Assembly: GCA_963717385.1 (NCBI GenBank)
Contig: CAVQWE010000002.1
Coordinates: 1 to 64,000, forward strand
Reading direction: 5' to 3'
Length of the DNA: 64,000 nt
Source of the DNA: Sva-07 sp963717385
Lineage (GTDB): Bacteria; Actinomycetota; Acidimicrobiia; Acidimicrobiales; Ilumatobacteraceae
Shown piece after piece: positions 52,453 to 62,222 of this stretch (position 1 is the stretch's first letter; every line of letters starts with the position of its first letter). The notes under the pieces are model-generated. The model saw only the letters and a list, made by a program, of their open reading frames with translations, was not told the DNA's origin and did not search any database. The position numbers were made by a program, and so were the translations under genes.

Positions 52453-54854
52453 TCAGAGGAAGATCAGATCGACGCCCGTGCCTCTGCGGAACGTGTCGCC
52501 GGCTTGCGCTTCGTCGCCGTCGACCGAGGCAGAGACGAAGAGACCTTGTGTGGTTCCCAGCAGGCTGTTGATGGTGAAGCCCGCCTCGGTCAGCGACGCT
52601 TCGGCCTCGGGATAGGTGAGACCGTCGAGGTTCGGCAGCGCAACGAGGTCGGGCCCCTTGGAGAGCTGGAACGTGACCGTGCCGCCGCGATCGACGGGGG
52701 TCTCGGGCGCAGGGACCTGCGACACGACTCGACCGGCCTCGATGTCGTTGCTGAACACGTCATCGCCTTGCGCCGTGACGAGTTGGAGTGCGTCGAGCGC
52801 AGCGGTTGCTTCGTCGGCGGTGAGGTTGGTGAGGTTCGGCGCCGGGCGCGGTTCGGGGCCGAGCGATGCCGTGATCACCACGACGGTGTCAGGCAAGACC
52901 TGTGCGCCGGCAACCAGTGCTGCGTCGTTCTGCACCTGCCAGCGGATCACGACGCCCGCTGGCACGTCTTCGGAGAACTCCGCTGGTGCCTCGACCGGGG
53001 TCAGTCGCAGATCGGTGAGTGTCTGGGTGGCCTCGACGAGCGTCATTCCAGCCAATTCGGGCAATGTGCGGAGCTCGAATCCGTCGCTCACGACGATCAC
53101 GAAGGTCGCGCCCTCGTCGAGCATCTCGCCAGCGGCCGGCGTGGTGCGCACGACATGGTCGATCTCGGGGACCTCGTCGCTGCGTTCACGCTCGGTCTCG
53201 ATCACCCATCCGTTGCCGGAGATCTCGTTCCGAGCGACCGCCTCGTCGACACCGACCAGGTCGGGCACCTCGAACGACTTGGTCCGCAACAGCAAGAAAC
53301 CGGCGTAGCTGAGCAGGCCGACACCGATGAGCACGATCAGCCCGATGATCAGGTACTTGCCCCAGGGTCGCTTGGGTTCCTCGTCGTCGTAGAGGATGCC
53401 CGATGGCGTGGGGTCGATCGGGGCTGGCGCCGACGCGGCGACGCTTGGTGTGTTGGCTGCCGAGGTTGCTGCGGCGGCGGCGACGACCGATGGCATCTCG
53501 ACCGTGCCGGACGTGTCGGCGGCGGCCGCCTCGTCGGCGCCGTCGGTGTCGGTGTCGGTGTTGGTGTCGCCGGTGTCGGTGTTGTCGTCGTCGGTGCCCT
53601 GCGCATCGATCTGATCGGCGGACGGCTCGGCGGCCACCTGCACCGCCCCGGTGGGAGGATCAGCGAGGTCGGTCAACAGCAGCAGCGGCACCGCAGCGTC
53701 GAGCGCCGACGACTCGCTGGGGCCACCTGCGTCATCGACGGGCTCGGCCTCATCATCGACGGGCTCGAACGCGTCGGGCCCGGCCATGTCCGGCTCGGGC
53801 GTGCGTCGTCGGGCTCGGGCGTGACGTCGTCGGGCTCGTCGACGCCGTCGGCCGAGACAGCATCAACGGCTGTCGGTGTCGGCGGTGGAGCAACCGGCTC
53901 GTCGATGACCGGAGGTGCCGTCGCTTCGACACGGTTCGCGAACGAGGTGGCGAACAAGCTGGTCGCCATGACGGGGATCGGCTCAGGGCGTGGGAGCGCT
54001 TCGGCGGCGGCCACGAGCGCCTTCGCGAACTCGGCGGCAGTCCAGCGGTCTTCGGCGTCGGGGCGACCGCCGCGTTCGAGCACCGAGGCGAGCGATCCCA
54101 TGTCGGCGGTGACCGGCATCAGCTTGCCGACCCGCCCTGCCAGAGTCGACACGGTGGACTCGCCGGCGAACGGAACACTGCCGGTGATCGACTCGATCAG
54201 ACACAGCGACAGCGCATAGACGTCGGTCTTGGCGTCGACGTCGAGTCCGAGCGCCTGCTCGGGCGACGAGTACCTGGCGACGTGGGTGGCCACGGTCGCT
54301 GGTTCGTCCCATGCCTCGGCGCCGAGGAGTTGGGCCATCGCCACATCGACGACGCGCAGCCGGCCGTCCTCGCCGAACACGAGCTTCGACGGCGTGACCT
54401 CTGTGTGGACGACGCCGCGGTCGTGGGCGGCCTCGAGCGCCCTGCACGCCTCGAGACCGACGACGAGGGCTTGCGAAGGGGCCAGCAGCCGGCCGCGATC
54501 GAAGATGTCACGCAGGCTGCCGCCACCCAGGTACTCGACGACCCAGTACAGCGTCGATTCTCCGTCGATCTCGGTCTCGCCCCATCCGAGCACCGACGCG
54601 ATGTTGGGGTGGCTGAGCGACATCGCGACTTCGATCTGTCGGCGAAAAGCCTGCCGGAACGCGGTGGTCACTGCCAGTTCGGGGCGCACGATCTTGACGG
54701 TGACGGGACGATTCGCCTCGGTGTCGATCGCCTCGGTGATCACCGTGTTCGCGCCGGCGCTGACGACGTTCTCGATGCGGTATCGATCGGTCAGGACGCG
54801 GCCGACGAGCGTGGTCGTACCGGTCGGGGTCGGATCAGGTGTGTCGACATCCAC
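52453..54854 (-). CDS. PASTA-domain serine/threonine pseudokinase, frame-interrupted
   Basis: A membrane protein of about 800 residues built like PknB: cytoplasmic kinase domain (about residues 20-290), acidic Asp/Thr/Ala-rich linker, one transmembrane helix (KYLIIGLIVLIGVGLLSYAG) and four extracellular PASTA repeats that bind peptidoglycan-like ligands. The kinase lacks key residues: the glycine loop reads SAGANT, the HRDxKxxN loop reads HTEVTPSK (150-157) and DFG reads DVA (170-172); Lys54 and SPEQ remain. A frame break near 53800 separates kinase and PASTA parts. GTG 54854 was preferred to ATG 54905, which would leave 6 nt to the divergent gene. Confidence 0.85.
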
Positions 54855-54911
54855 AGCGGACGAAACGCTACCGCCTGAGCAAGTTGCCCCGACGGCGGGC
54901 ATCATGGTGGG

Positions 54912-55514
54912 GTGACCGACCGTGCGACCGAACCAGACGCCGCCGTCGACGATCTCGCGCCGGCGAACGCCGACGTCGACGAACGGCCCGACGCCCAGCC
55001 GGGGCCAGCCGAGACGACCACCGGACGTACCAGGAAGCGGATCGATCGAGGGCTGCTGATGGCCAGCTTGGTCATCGCCTTCGGCCTGGTGTTGGTGATC
55101 TTCGGCTTGACCACAGCGCTGACCGGCAACGACGGCATCGACCGGCCAGAAGCGATCGAGTCGGTGCAGCCTGTCGAGAACGCCGTGCAGGTGTTGCAGC
55201 AGGAGCGTGTGATCGTCGACCTCCAGCCCGGCTACGAGGCACGCTTGGTGATCGACGGGATCGAACTCCCGACCACGATCATCGGCCAGTCCGACGTCGA
55301 CCCGTTCGAGCAACCCGATCCGGGCCAGCAGGTCGACCTGCCGACCACCGCGGTGTTCGACCCAGGCAATGCCGTCATCTCGTTCCAGCCGGTCGAGGGT
55401 GCGCTGATCGAGTCGTTCACCGAGGGACTCCACGAGGTTCGTGTCATCTACTGGCGCATCGAAGACGGCCCCGAGCAAGCACGCAGCTACCGCTGGGAAT
55501 TCAACGTCGTCTGA
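54912..55514 (+). CDS. Single-pass membrane protein divergent from the PASTA pseudokinase
   Basis: Not recognised. This 200-residue protein has an acidic, Pro-rich cytoplasmic N-terminus (about residues 1-38), a basic stop (GRTRKRIDRG), one transmembrane helix (LLMASLVIAFGLVLVIFGLT, about residues 48-67) and an extracellular domain of about 130 residues. The outer part is beta-rich (VIVDLQPGYEARLVIDGIEL, AVISFQPVEGALIESFTEGL, VRVIYWRIEDGPEQARSYRW). GTG start at 54912, 57 nt from the pseudokinase start, so the two may share regulation. Intact. Confidence 0.75.
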   Translation: MTDRATEPDAAVDDLAPANADVDERPDAQPGPAETTTGRTRKRIDRGLLMASLVIAFGLVLVIFGLTTALTGNDGIDRPEAIESVQPVENAVQVLQQERVIVDLQPGYEARLVIDGIELPTTIIGQSDVDPFEQPDPGQQVDLPTTAVFDPGNAVISFQPVEGALIESFTEGLHEVRVIYWRIEDGPEQARSYRWEFNVV

Positions 55515-55521
55515 CGCCCCC

Positions 55522-55588
55522 GTGGTTCCCCACGCCCAGGTCTCCAGGAACCACGGTGGTTCCCAGCGCCCGGGTCTCCAGGAACCAC
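55522..55588. repeat. Two tandem 33-nt palindromic repeats
   Basis: Two units (55522-55554 and 55556-55588) share GTGGTTCCC, then CGCCC, then GGTCTCCAGGAACCAC, differing only around the centre. Each begins GTGGTTCC and ends GGAACCAC, so each folds. They lie between the membrane protein and ligA, which are convergent. The second unit continues as a dispersed repeat, also present at 21321-21349. Confidence 0.88.
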
Positions 55589-55603
55589 CACGGCCCAGTT
55601 CGG

Positions 55604-57667
55604 TCAGCCAGAGGGCAGTTCGCCGGTTGCGAGCAGGTGCTCGAAGCCGGGCTCGTCGAGGATCGGAACGCCCAACGCCTCGGCCTTGGTGAGCTTGCTC
55701 GCTCCCGCCGACTCGCCGACCACGACGGCGAACGTCTTCTTGCTCACGCTTCCCGGACTCTTGCCGCCGCGTGACGTGATGGCCTGCTCGGCCTGTTCGC
55801 GGTTGTAGTTGGCCAAGGTGCCCGTGACCACCACCGCGCGCCCCTCCAACGTCTGCGGTGTCGCTGCGCGCGCTGCCGCTGCTGCTGCTGCTGCCTCTGG
55901 GTCGCCAAAGCTCACGCCGGCCTTCCGGAGCCGATCGATGTACGCACGGTTCGTGTCCTGACCGAACCAGCTCACGACCGTGCCGGCGATGACGGTGCCG
56001 ACGCCTTCGACTGCGGCGAGTTCGTCGACGGACTTCGACACGATCGCATCGAGCGTGTGGAACTCGTTCGTCAACGCGAGCGACGCTGCGGGCCCCAGAT
56101 GACGGACGCCGAGGGCGGTCAGCAGTTTCGGCAGGGGCCGTTGCTTCGACTTCTCGATCTCGTCGACCAGGTTCTGCGCGCTCGTGGGGCCGACCCGCTC
56201 GATCTCGACGAGTTGTTCGACGGTCAGCGAATAGAGGTCGGCGGGGTCACGCACCAGACCGGATGCGGTGAGTTTCTCGACCATCTGTTCGCCGAGTCCT
56301 TCGATGTCCATTCCGCCGCGGGACGCGAAGTAGGCGATCTTCTGGTCTCGCTGGGCCGGACAGTCGGGCGCGACGCATCTGGTGTCGGACTCGTCCTCGG
56401 GCCGCACGAGCGGATTGCCGCAGCGCGGACAGTTGGTCGGGAACACCCACGGCTCGCTCCCCTCGGGGCGCAGCGAGAGCACCGGGCCGACCACCTCGGG
56501 GATCACGTCACCCGCCTTGCGCACCACCACGGTGTCGCCAGGGCGGACGTCCTTGACCGCCACCTGGTCCTGATTGTGCAGCGTGGCCATACCGACGGTG
56601 GAGCCACCGACGAAGACCGGCTCGAGCACAGCAAACGGCGTCGCCCGACCGGTGCGGCCGACCGACACCATGATGTCTCGCAGCAACGTGGTGCGCTCCT
56701 CGGGCGGAAACTTGTAGGCGATCGCCCAACGCGGCGCCCGTGACGTCATCCCGAGCCGTTCGCGCTGCGAGATGTCGTCGAGCTTGATCACCACGCCATC
56801 GATCTCGTAGTCGAGGTCGTGACGGTGCTCTTGCCAGTGGAGGCAGTGCGCGGCGACCTCATCGATGGTGCTGAAGGTTCGGACGTGTTCGTTGACCGCG
56901 AAACCGAGACTCGCCGCGAAATCGAGCATCGCCACGTGACTGGTGAACTCAGGACCGCCGATCACCTCGCCGAGTTGGTAGCTGAAGAACGACAGGTTGC
57001 GGCTGGCGGTGATCGCCGGATCCTTCTGACGCAGGCTGCCCGCGGCGGAGTTGCGGGGATTGACGAACGTCTTGTCTCCCGCGGCAACCGCCCGGGCATT
57101 GAGCTGTTCGAAGCTGGTCCGAGTCATGTACACCTCGCCGCGCACCTCGACCACCTCGGGTGCACCGCCGGGCAGTTCGTGCGGCACGTCACTGATCGTT
57201 GCGACGTTTGCGGTGACGTCCTCGCCCACCCGGCCATCACCCCGGGTGGCCGCCTGGAGGAACCGAGCTGCTTCGTAGCGCAGGCTGATCGCGAGCCCGT
57301 CGAACTTCAGCTCGCACACGAACGTCGGCTCGTCGCCGTCGAGCCCTTTGACCACACGATCTGCCCATGCGTGTAGCTCGTCGGCATCCATCGCATTGTC
57401 GAGGCTCATCATCGGAACCCGATGCGTGACCGGCGAGAACGTGGCGCTGATCGCTCCCCCGACGAGGCCGGTGGGCGAATCATCGGAAGCCAGATCAGGA
57501 TGGTCGGCCTCGAGTTGGCGGAGCTCGCGTACCAACACGTCGTAGTCGGCGTCGCTGATCTCGGGCGCGTCGAGCGTGTGGTAGCGCTCGTTGTGGTACG
57601 CGATCTGGGACCGGAGTTCGTCGACCCGAACAGCAGGAGTCACCGGTGCGTCACCATGTGGCGTCAT
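55604..57667 (-). CDS. ligA: NAD+-dependent DNA ligase
   Basis: This essential 687-residue replication and repair ligase seals nicks using NAD+. Domain order is Ia (YHNERYHTLDAPEISDADYD), adenylation with Lys121 in CELKFDGLAISLR, OB fold (GRTGRATPFAVLEPVFVGGS), a four-Cys zinc finger (CPRCGNPL and CVAPDCPAQ), helix-hairpin-helix repeats and a C-terminal BRCT domain (LEGRAVVVTGTLANYNREQA). An Ala-rich run (about residues 590-600) precedes BRCT. Full length and intact. Followed upstream by a MetE-like gene, an order also seen in mycobacteria. Confidence 0.97.
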   Translation of the reverse strand: MTPHGDAPVTPAVRVDELRSQIAYHNERYHTLDAPEISDADYDVLVRELRQLEADHPDLASDDSPTGLVGGAISATFSPVTHRVPMMSLDNAMDADELHAWADRVVKGLDGDEPTFVCELKFDGLAISLRYEAARFLQAATRGDGRVGEDVTANVATISDVPHELPGGAPEVVEVRGEVYMTRTSFEQLNARAVAAGDKTFVNPRNSAAGSLRQKDPAITASRNLSFFSYQLGEVIGGPEFTSHVAMLDFAASLGFAVNEHVRTFSTIDEVAAHCLHWQEHRHDLDYEIDGVVIKLDDISQRERLGMTSRAPRWAIAYKFPPEERTTLLRDIMVSVGRTGRATPFAVLEPVFVGGSTVGMATLHNQDQVAVKDVRPGDTVVVRKAGDVIPEVVGPVLSLRPEGSEPWVFPTNCPRCGNPLVRPEDESDTRCVAPDCPAQRDQKIAYFASRGGMDIEGLGEQMVEKLTASGLVRDPADLYSLTVEQLVEIERVGPTSAQNLVDEIEKSKQRPLPKLLTALGVRHLGPAASLALTNEFHTLDAIVSKSVDELAAVEGVGTVIAGTVVSWFGQDTNRAYIDRLRKAGVSFGDPEAAAAAAAARAATPQTLEGRAVVVTGTLANYNREQAEQAITSRGGKSPGSVSKKTFAVVVGESAGASKLTKAEALGVPILDEPGFEHLLATGELPSG

Positions 57668-57679
57668 CGTCGGTCGAGG

Positions 57680-58771
57680 CTACGACGTGGAGCCCCGAGG
57701 TGCCTCGACCGGCTGCCAACAGGTCAGGCGCCGAGGGCGAAGGCGGGTGGCCGACGACTGATCTCTGACCCGTTTGCCGACATCGGCGGTGAGGCGAGCG
57801 ATCCGGCGAGCCACCTGCACCGAGTGCGGCGCCAACCCACACTGGGGCGTGACGATGCTCTGACGACGCAGCAACACCGGGTCGCAACCGAGCCGCACCA
57901 GGCTGCACCACAGATCGCTCAACGCTCGCCACTGTCGTTCAGCTGTCGAAGCAACCGGACCGTCGGTGGGCGTGACACCCCAGGCGATGACGCCACCCTC
58001 GGCGAGGAACCGTGACAGGTATCCGACCCAATCGGCGAGCTCGCTCGCAACCGGCAGCGACACCACGTTCGGCCCCGAGGCCAACATCGTGGCGACATCG
58101 CACGGAGCACAGCAGTGGACTCCGGTGAGCGTGCTCGCCGGGAGCGCTGCCATCGCGCTCGACATGCGGTCGATCGCCTCGTCGGGAGGAAGCGGGAAAC
58201 CGGGCCGCATCAGCTCGGCGAACCACGGTTCGTCGAGCACCACCATCTGCGGTGAGTTGGGGAGTGCATTGCTGACGACTGCCGAGATCGCGGCGAGCCG
58301 CTGACGCACCGTCGAGAGGGCGAGATCGAACGCCGTCGCACGGTCGAGGCCGGCGCGCTGGAGCGCCACACCGAGGGTGACCGGACCGATGAACTGCCAC
58401 TTGACGGCCGCACCGTCGAGGCCGACCTCGTGGGCGACTTCGATGAAGCTGCGCAGCCCGGCGAACGCCTCGCTGCCGACGTCGGTGGTGATTTCGGCGT
58501 GCGGCTCGACCGACGAGCGGTCGACGACGACGGCGCCGTCAGGGCCGAAGGCGAGGCCGGGTACGCCGACGAGCGCCTGGCCGAGCATCAGTTCATCAGG
58601 TGAACGGTGGGGCAGGGTGGGGATGGTGGCGATGTCGAACTCGCCGATCGCAAACGCTGCAGCAGCAGCCGGATCGCGGTGCGGAAGGCTTCCGACGCCT
58701 GCGGTGGCGCCTTCGCCGAACACCGAGCGAGCAGCGATACGTGCACGAATGCCGGACTCTGATTCGCTCAC
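57680..58771 (-). CDS. MetE C-terminal-domain-like protein (UROD/MetE superfamily)
   Basis: This 363-residue protein corresponds to the catalytic barrel of cobalamin-independent methionine synthase without the N-terminal half. Possible zinc ligands are His and Cys in GVHCCAPCD (about residue 240) and Cys in TPQCGLAPHS. GVGSLPHRDPAAAAAFAIGE and VKWQFIGPVTLGVAL match the actinobacterial Rv3015c-like group whose reaction is not established. GTG 58771 gives VSESESGIRARIAAR. It sits 12 nt before ligA on the same strand. Intact. Confidence 0.85.
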   Translation of the reverse strand: MSESESGIRARIAARSVFGEGATAGVGSLPHRDPAAAAAFAIGEFDIATIPTLPHRSPDELMLGQALVGVPGLAFGPDGAVVVDRSSVEPHAEITTDVGSEAFAGLRSFIEVAHEVGLDGAAVKWQFIGPVTLGVALQRAGLDRATAFDLALSTVRQRLAAISAVVSNALPNSPQMVVLDEPWFAELMRPGFPLPPDEAIDRMSSAMAALPASTLTGVHCCAPCDVATMLASGPNVVSLPVASELADWVGYLSRFLAEGGVIAWGVTPTDGPVASTAERQWRALSDLWCSLVRLGCDPVLLRRQSIVTPQCGLAPHSVQVARRIARLTADVGKRVRDQSSATRLRPRRLTCWQPVEAPRGSTS

Positions 58772-58972
58772 GACCCACCTCCCATCGGTGATTCCCCCAT
58801 GACTGTGCCAGCCGGCGACTGCCGGACCGGTATCTCTGCATCGTTCCACGCTGTGGGCGACCCCACCGAATCGGTTCCTCGGAAGCCGACGTTGCGACGG
58901 TCACCGTTCGACGCAGCGGCCAAACCTTGCACCAGGCGCCGCAATCCGCCCCGGCCACGGCAACCTGTGGGG

Positions 58973-59876
58973 ATGTCGACAGCTCCCGACGAACCGATCG
59001 ACCGGCTTGCGCGCTCGATGCCGTGGGTGGCCCGGCTTGCGTGGATCCTCGTGGCCGTGATCGGGGGCAGCGCGGTCGAGTCGGCGGTCGAGGGTCGTAG
59101 CTCGGCTGTCGCGTGGACCGCAGCGGTCGGCGGCTGGGCACTCTGGGCACTCGCAGCGTTGGGATTGGCGATTGCTTCGGTGCGATCCCTCACGATCGTT
59201 CGACTCGTCGTGCCACTGTCGCTGGTCGTCACGATCGCGGCGGGTATCGGTGGCGCCACGGCAGTCGAGTTGCTCCTCCTCGGCGTTCCTGCGGCGATGA
59301 CCACCGCAGCGGCACTGACTGCCGAGTTCGGGCGCCAGTGGGTACAGGCGTCGGCATATGGCGACGAGGAGCGGTTCCCGTTGCGCTTCCCGGTCGGGGC
59401 CGGCCTCGCCGCGACCGTCGCGCTGGGTGCTGTGGGCGCCGGCACTGATCGCCGGCCCGCTGCTGATTGCTGCGCATTCGTGGATCGCCGGAGTGACGAT
59501 CACTGCGCTGGCGGTCGCCGGTGTCGGCCTCCTCGGCCCCCGTTGGCACCGGTTGTCGCAGCGCTGGTTCGTGCTCGTGCCGGCCGGCATCGTCGTCCAC
59601 GACCCGGTCGTGCTGGCCGACACGTTCCCCCTGCGAACAGCGCAGGTGGCTTCGATCGCGTTGGCTCCCGCAGACACCGAGGCTGCCGATCTCACGGGGC
59701 CGGCCAGCGGCTACGCGGTCGAGATCTCCACCACCGAGTCGGTCACCACCGTGTTCGCGTTCACCCCAGCCGAACCGAACGGACAGGCGATCCACCTCCG
59801 GTCGTTCCTCATCGCACCGAGCCGACCCGGCCGCGCACTGAGGTCGGCCAACGCTCGCGGCCTCCCCGTCACCTGA
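58973..59876 (+). CDS. Conserved membrane protein, frame-interrupted
   Basis: Not recognised. About 300 residues with some five to six hydrophobic segments in the first two thirds (WVARLAWILVAVIGGSAVES, VAWTAAVGGWALWALAALGL, LVVPLSLVVTIAAGIGGATA, LIAGPLLIAAHSW) and a soluble beta-rich C-terminal part (PAGIVVHDPVVLADTFPLRT, then GYAVEISTTESVTTVFAFTP), a layout like bacterial PH-like membrane proteins. ATG 58973 follows GTGGGG. A frame break near 59435 links the two parts; the end at 59876 abuts mnmA. Confidence 0.72.
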
Positions 59877-59891
59877 GACCAGCGATGTCGG

Positions 59892-60939
59892 TCAGCGACA
59901 GATGCCGCCGCCGAGCACACGGGTGTTGCTGCGGTCGTAGGCCACCACACTCTGACCGGGCGCGATGCGGCGTTGCGGTTCGTCCCAGCGCACCCTGATC
60001 GAACGGTTGTCGCCGACGCTGATCGTGGCCGGAACCGCGCGCCCGTGGGCGCTGCACTGAACGAGCACCTCACCGTCGACGGCGCCGTCGACCCAGCTCA
60101 TCTGCTCGACGACGAGTTCGCCTCGCAAGAGATCGGCGCTGGCGCCGACGGTGACGGTTGCCGTCTCGGCGTCGACATCGAGGACGTAGCGCTTCGGGCC
60201 GCCTCCGGGCAGGCCGATGCCCTTGCGCTGGCCAACGGTGACCAACTCGACCGACTCGACCGTGCCGAGATGCGTGCCGTCGGTGTCGACGACCGTGCCG
60301 GCTCGGAACGGGATGCGATCGCCGAGGAACGCCGTTCGACCCCCGGTGGAGGTGATGAAGCACACGTCCTGGCTGTCGGGCTTGGTGGCGGTGCGCAGGT
60401 CGATCGACGACGCAAGTTCCCGGAGCGTCTGATTTCTGCATGCCACCGACCGGGAACATGGTGCGCGCGAGCTGCGCTTGGTCGAGCATGTGGACGACGT
60501 AGCTCTGATCCTTGGCCGTGTCGGACCCCCGTTCGAGGGTGTAACCGCCGGCGGGCGTGCGACCGATGTTGGCGTGATGGCCGGTGGCCACCGCATCGAA
60601 ACCGAGGAGATCGGCACGCTCGGCGAGACGAGCGAACTTCACCGACCGGTTGCACTCGATGCACGGGTTCGGCGTGACACCGCGTGTGTGGGCATCGATG
60701 TAGGGGGCGACGACGTGCTCGTCGAAGTCGTCGCCGAAGTTGAACACCAGGTGATCGATCCCGAGCTGTTGGGCGACGCGACGGGCATCGTCGACATCGG
60801 ACACCGAGCAGCACCCGGTGTCACTGTCGCCACCCCACAGCTTCATCGTCACGCCAACCACCTCGTGGCCCGCCTGTTGGAGCAGGAGCGCCGCGACCGA
60901 TGAATCGACTCCGCCCGACATCGCACACATCACCTTCAT
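59892..60939 (-). CDS. mnmA: tRNA-specific 2-thiouridylase MnmA, frame-interrupted
   Basis: An enzyme of about 350 residues that places sulfur on U34 of Lys, Glu and Gln tRNAs. The PP-loop is MCAMSGGVDSSVAALLLQQ at the N-terminus; catalytic Cys are in NPCIECNRSVKF and SQDVCFITS. AKDQSYVVHMLDQAQLART and VTVGQRKGIGLPGG are signature stretches. A frame break near 60440 (after FPVGGM) separates the halves. The ATG overlaps the stop of the cysteine desulfurase gene (ATGA), which supplies the sulfur. Confidence 0.93.
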
Positions 60940-62165
60940 GACGTACCTGCGATCGCTCTGGGAGCCGTACTCGTCGGCGTCGCTGCAGTGACCGGCGTCG
61001 AGTGGCGGCGGAGCCGATCGACGGACGCGCCGATGACCTCGACTGCCCGGTCGACATCGGCGGCGGTGGTGGTGTGGCCGAGCGTGAGGCGAAGCGCGCC
61101 GAGCGCGGTCGTTCGGTCGACGCCCATCGCGGCGAGCACATGGGATGGCTCCATCGCACCGCTCGCGCAGGCCGATGCAGCCGAGGCACACACGTCGGCC
61201 TCGTCGAGCAGGAACAGCAGCGCCTCGGATTCGATGCCGTCGATGCAGACGTGTGCGGAACCAGCCACCTTGTGCTCGCGCGGCACGGTTTCGGTGACGC
61301 CTTCGATCCGACGCTGGAGTGCATCGACCAGCTGGTCGCGGAGCTCTGCGAGGCGTTCGTTCTCGCTGACGCGCTCGCGATCGGTGAGGTCGAGGGCGAC
61401 AGCGGCGGCAACGATGCCGGCGGTGTTGTGGGTGCCACTGCGACGTTCGCGTTCTTGTCCACCACCGATGATCAACGCATCGATCTTCGGGCCACCACGC
61501 TCGATCAGTACGCCGACTCCTTTTGGGCCGCCGAACTTGTGGGCGCTGAGCGACAACAGGTCGACGTGAGGGGTGATCTCGCGCAGGTCGAGCCAGCACG
61601 CCGACTGGACGGCGTCGGTGTGTACGAGGGCGTGAGGTGCGTGACTCCGTACGACACGGGCGACCTCGGCGATGTCGGTGATCGTGCCGACCTCGTTGTT
61701 GACTGCCATGACACTGACGATCGTGACCTCCGGCGTTGCGTCGAGTGTCGTGGCGAGTTCGTCGAGGTCGACCCTGCCGAACGCATCGACGCCGACGACG
61801 CGACCCCGATCGCCCGGGTGATCGCCGAGTTGCTCGACGACGTGCAGGACGGCGTGGTGCTCGACCGCCGGGCAGACGGCGACGCCTCCACTGCGAGCGA
61901 TGGCACCACTGATGGCCATGTTGTCGCTCTCGGTTCCGCAACCGGTGAACACCACCTCGTTCGGGTGGCAGCCGACGACACGAGCGACGGTGTCTCGGGC
62001 CTCGTCGACGGCCTGGCGGGCACGGCGTGCGAAGCGATGCGACCCGGACGGGTTGGCATACAGCTCGGAGAGGTACGGCATCATCGCCTCGACCGCTTCG
62101 ACGCGCATGGGCGTCGAGGCAGCGTGGTCGAGGTAGGTGATCGCCGGCTGAGTCACCCCGGTCAC
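60936..62165 (-). CDS. iscS: Cysteine desulfurase (IscS/NifS family)
   Basis: This 409-residue PLP enzyme takes sulfur from cysteine for tRNA thiolation and possibly iron-sulfur clusters. It starts ITYLDHAASTPMRVEAVEAM. The PLP lysine is in SLSAHKFGGPKGVGVL, the His in VEHHAVLHV, GTHNTAGIV is conserved and the active-site Cys lies in SACASGAMEPSHVL. The short loop around that Cys suggests the class II/NifS-like branch. Coupled to mnmA by an ATGA overlap. Intact. Confidence 0.94.
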   Translation of the reverse strand: MTGVTQPAITYLDHAASTPMRVEAVEAMMPYLSELYANPSGSHRFARRARQAVDEARDTVARVVGCHPNEVVFTGCGTESDNMAISGAIARSGGVAVCPAVEHHAVLHVVEQLGDHPGDRGRVVGVDAFGRVDLDELATTLDATPEVTIVSVMAVNNEVGTITDIAEVARVVRSHAPHALVHTDAVQSACWLDLREITPHVDLLSLSAHKFGGPKGVGVLIERGGPKIDALIIGGGQERERRSGTHNTAGIVAAAVALDLTDRERVSENERLAELRDQLVDALQRRIEGVTETVPREHKVAGSAHVCIDGIESEALLFLLDEADVCASAASACASGAMEPSHVLAAMGVDRTTALGALRLTLGHTTTAADVDRAVEVIGASVDRLRRHSTPVTAATPTSTAPRAIAGTS

Positions 62166-62222
62166 GCTACCGATTACATCGGGGGTCAGACCCGCGATGC
62201 AATCGGCCGTAGCCTCGAAGCG

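Noticed and set aside
55522..55588. CRISPR array
   Set aside because: Only two units separated by a single base, with no spacers and no cas genes.
61002..62222. Upstream extension of the methyltransferase frame
   Set aside because: This part is antisense to the cysteine desulfurase gene. The methyltransferase starts at 62223.
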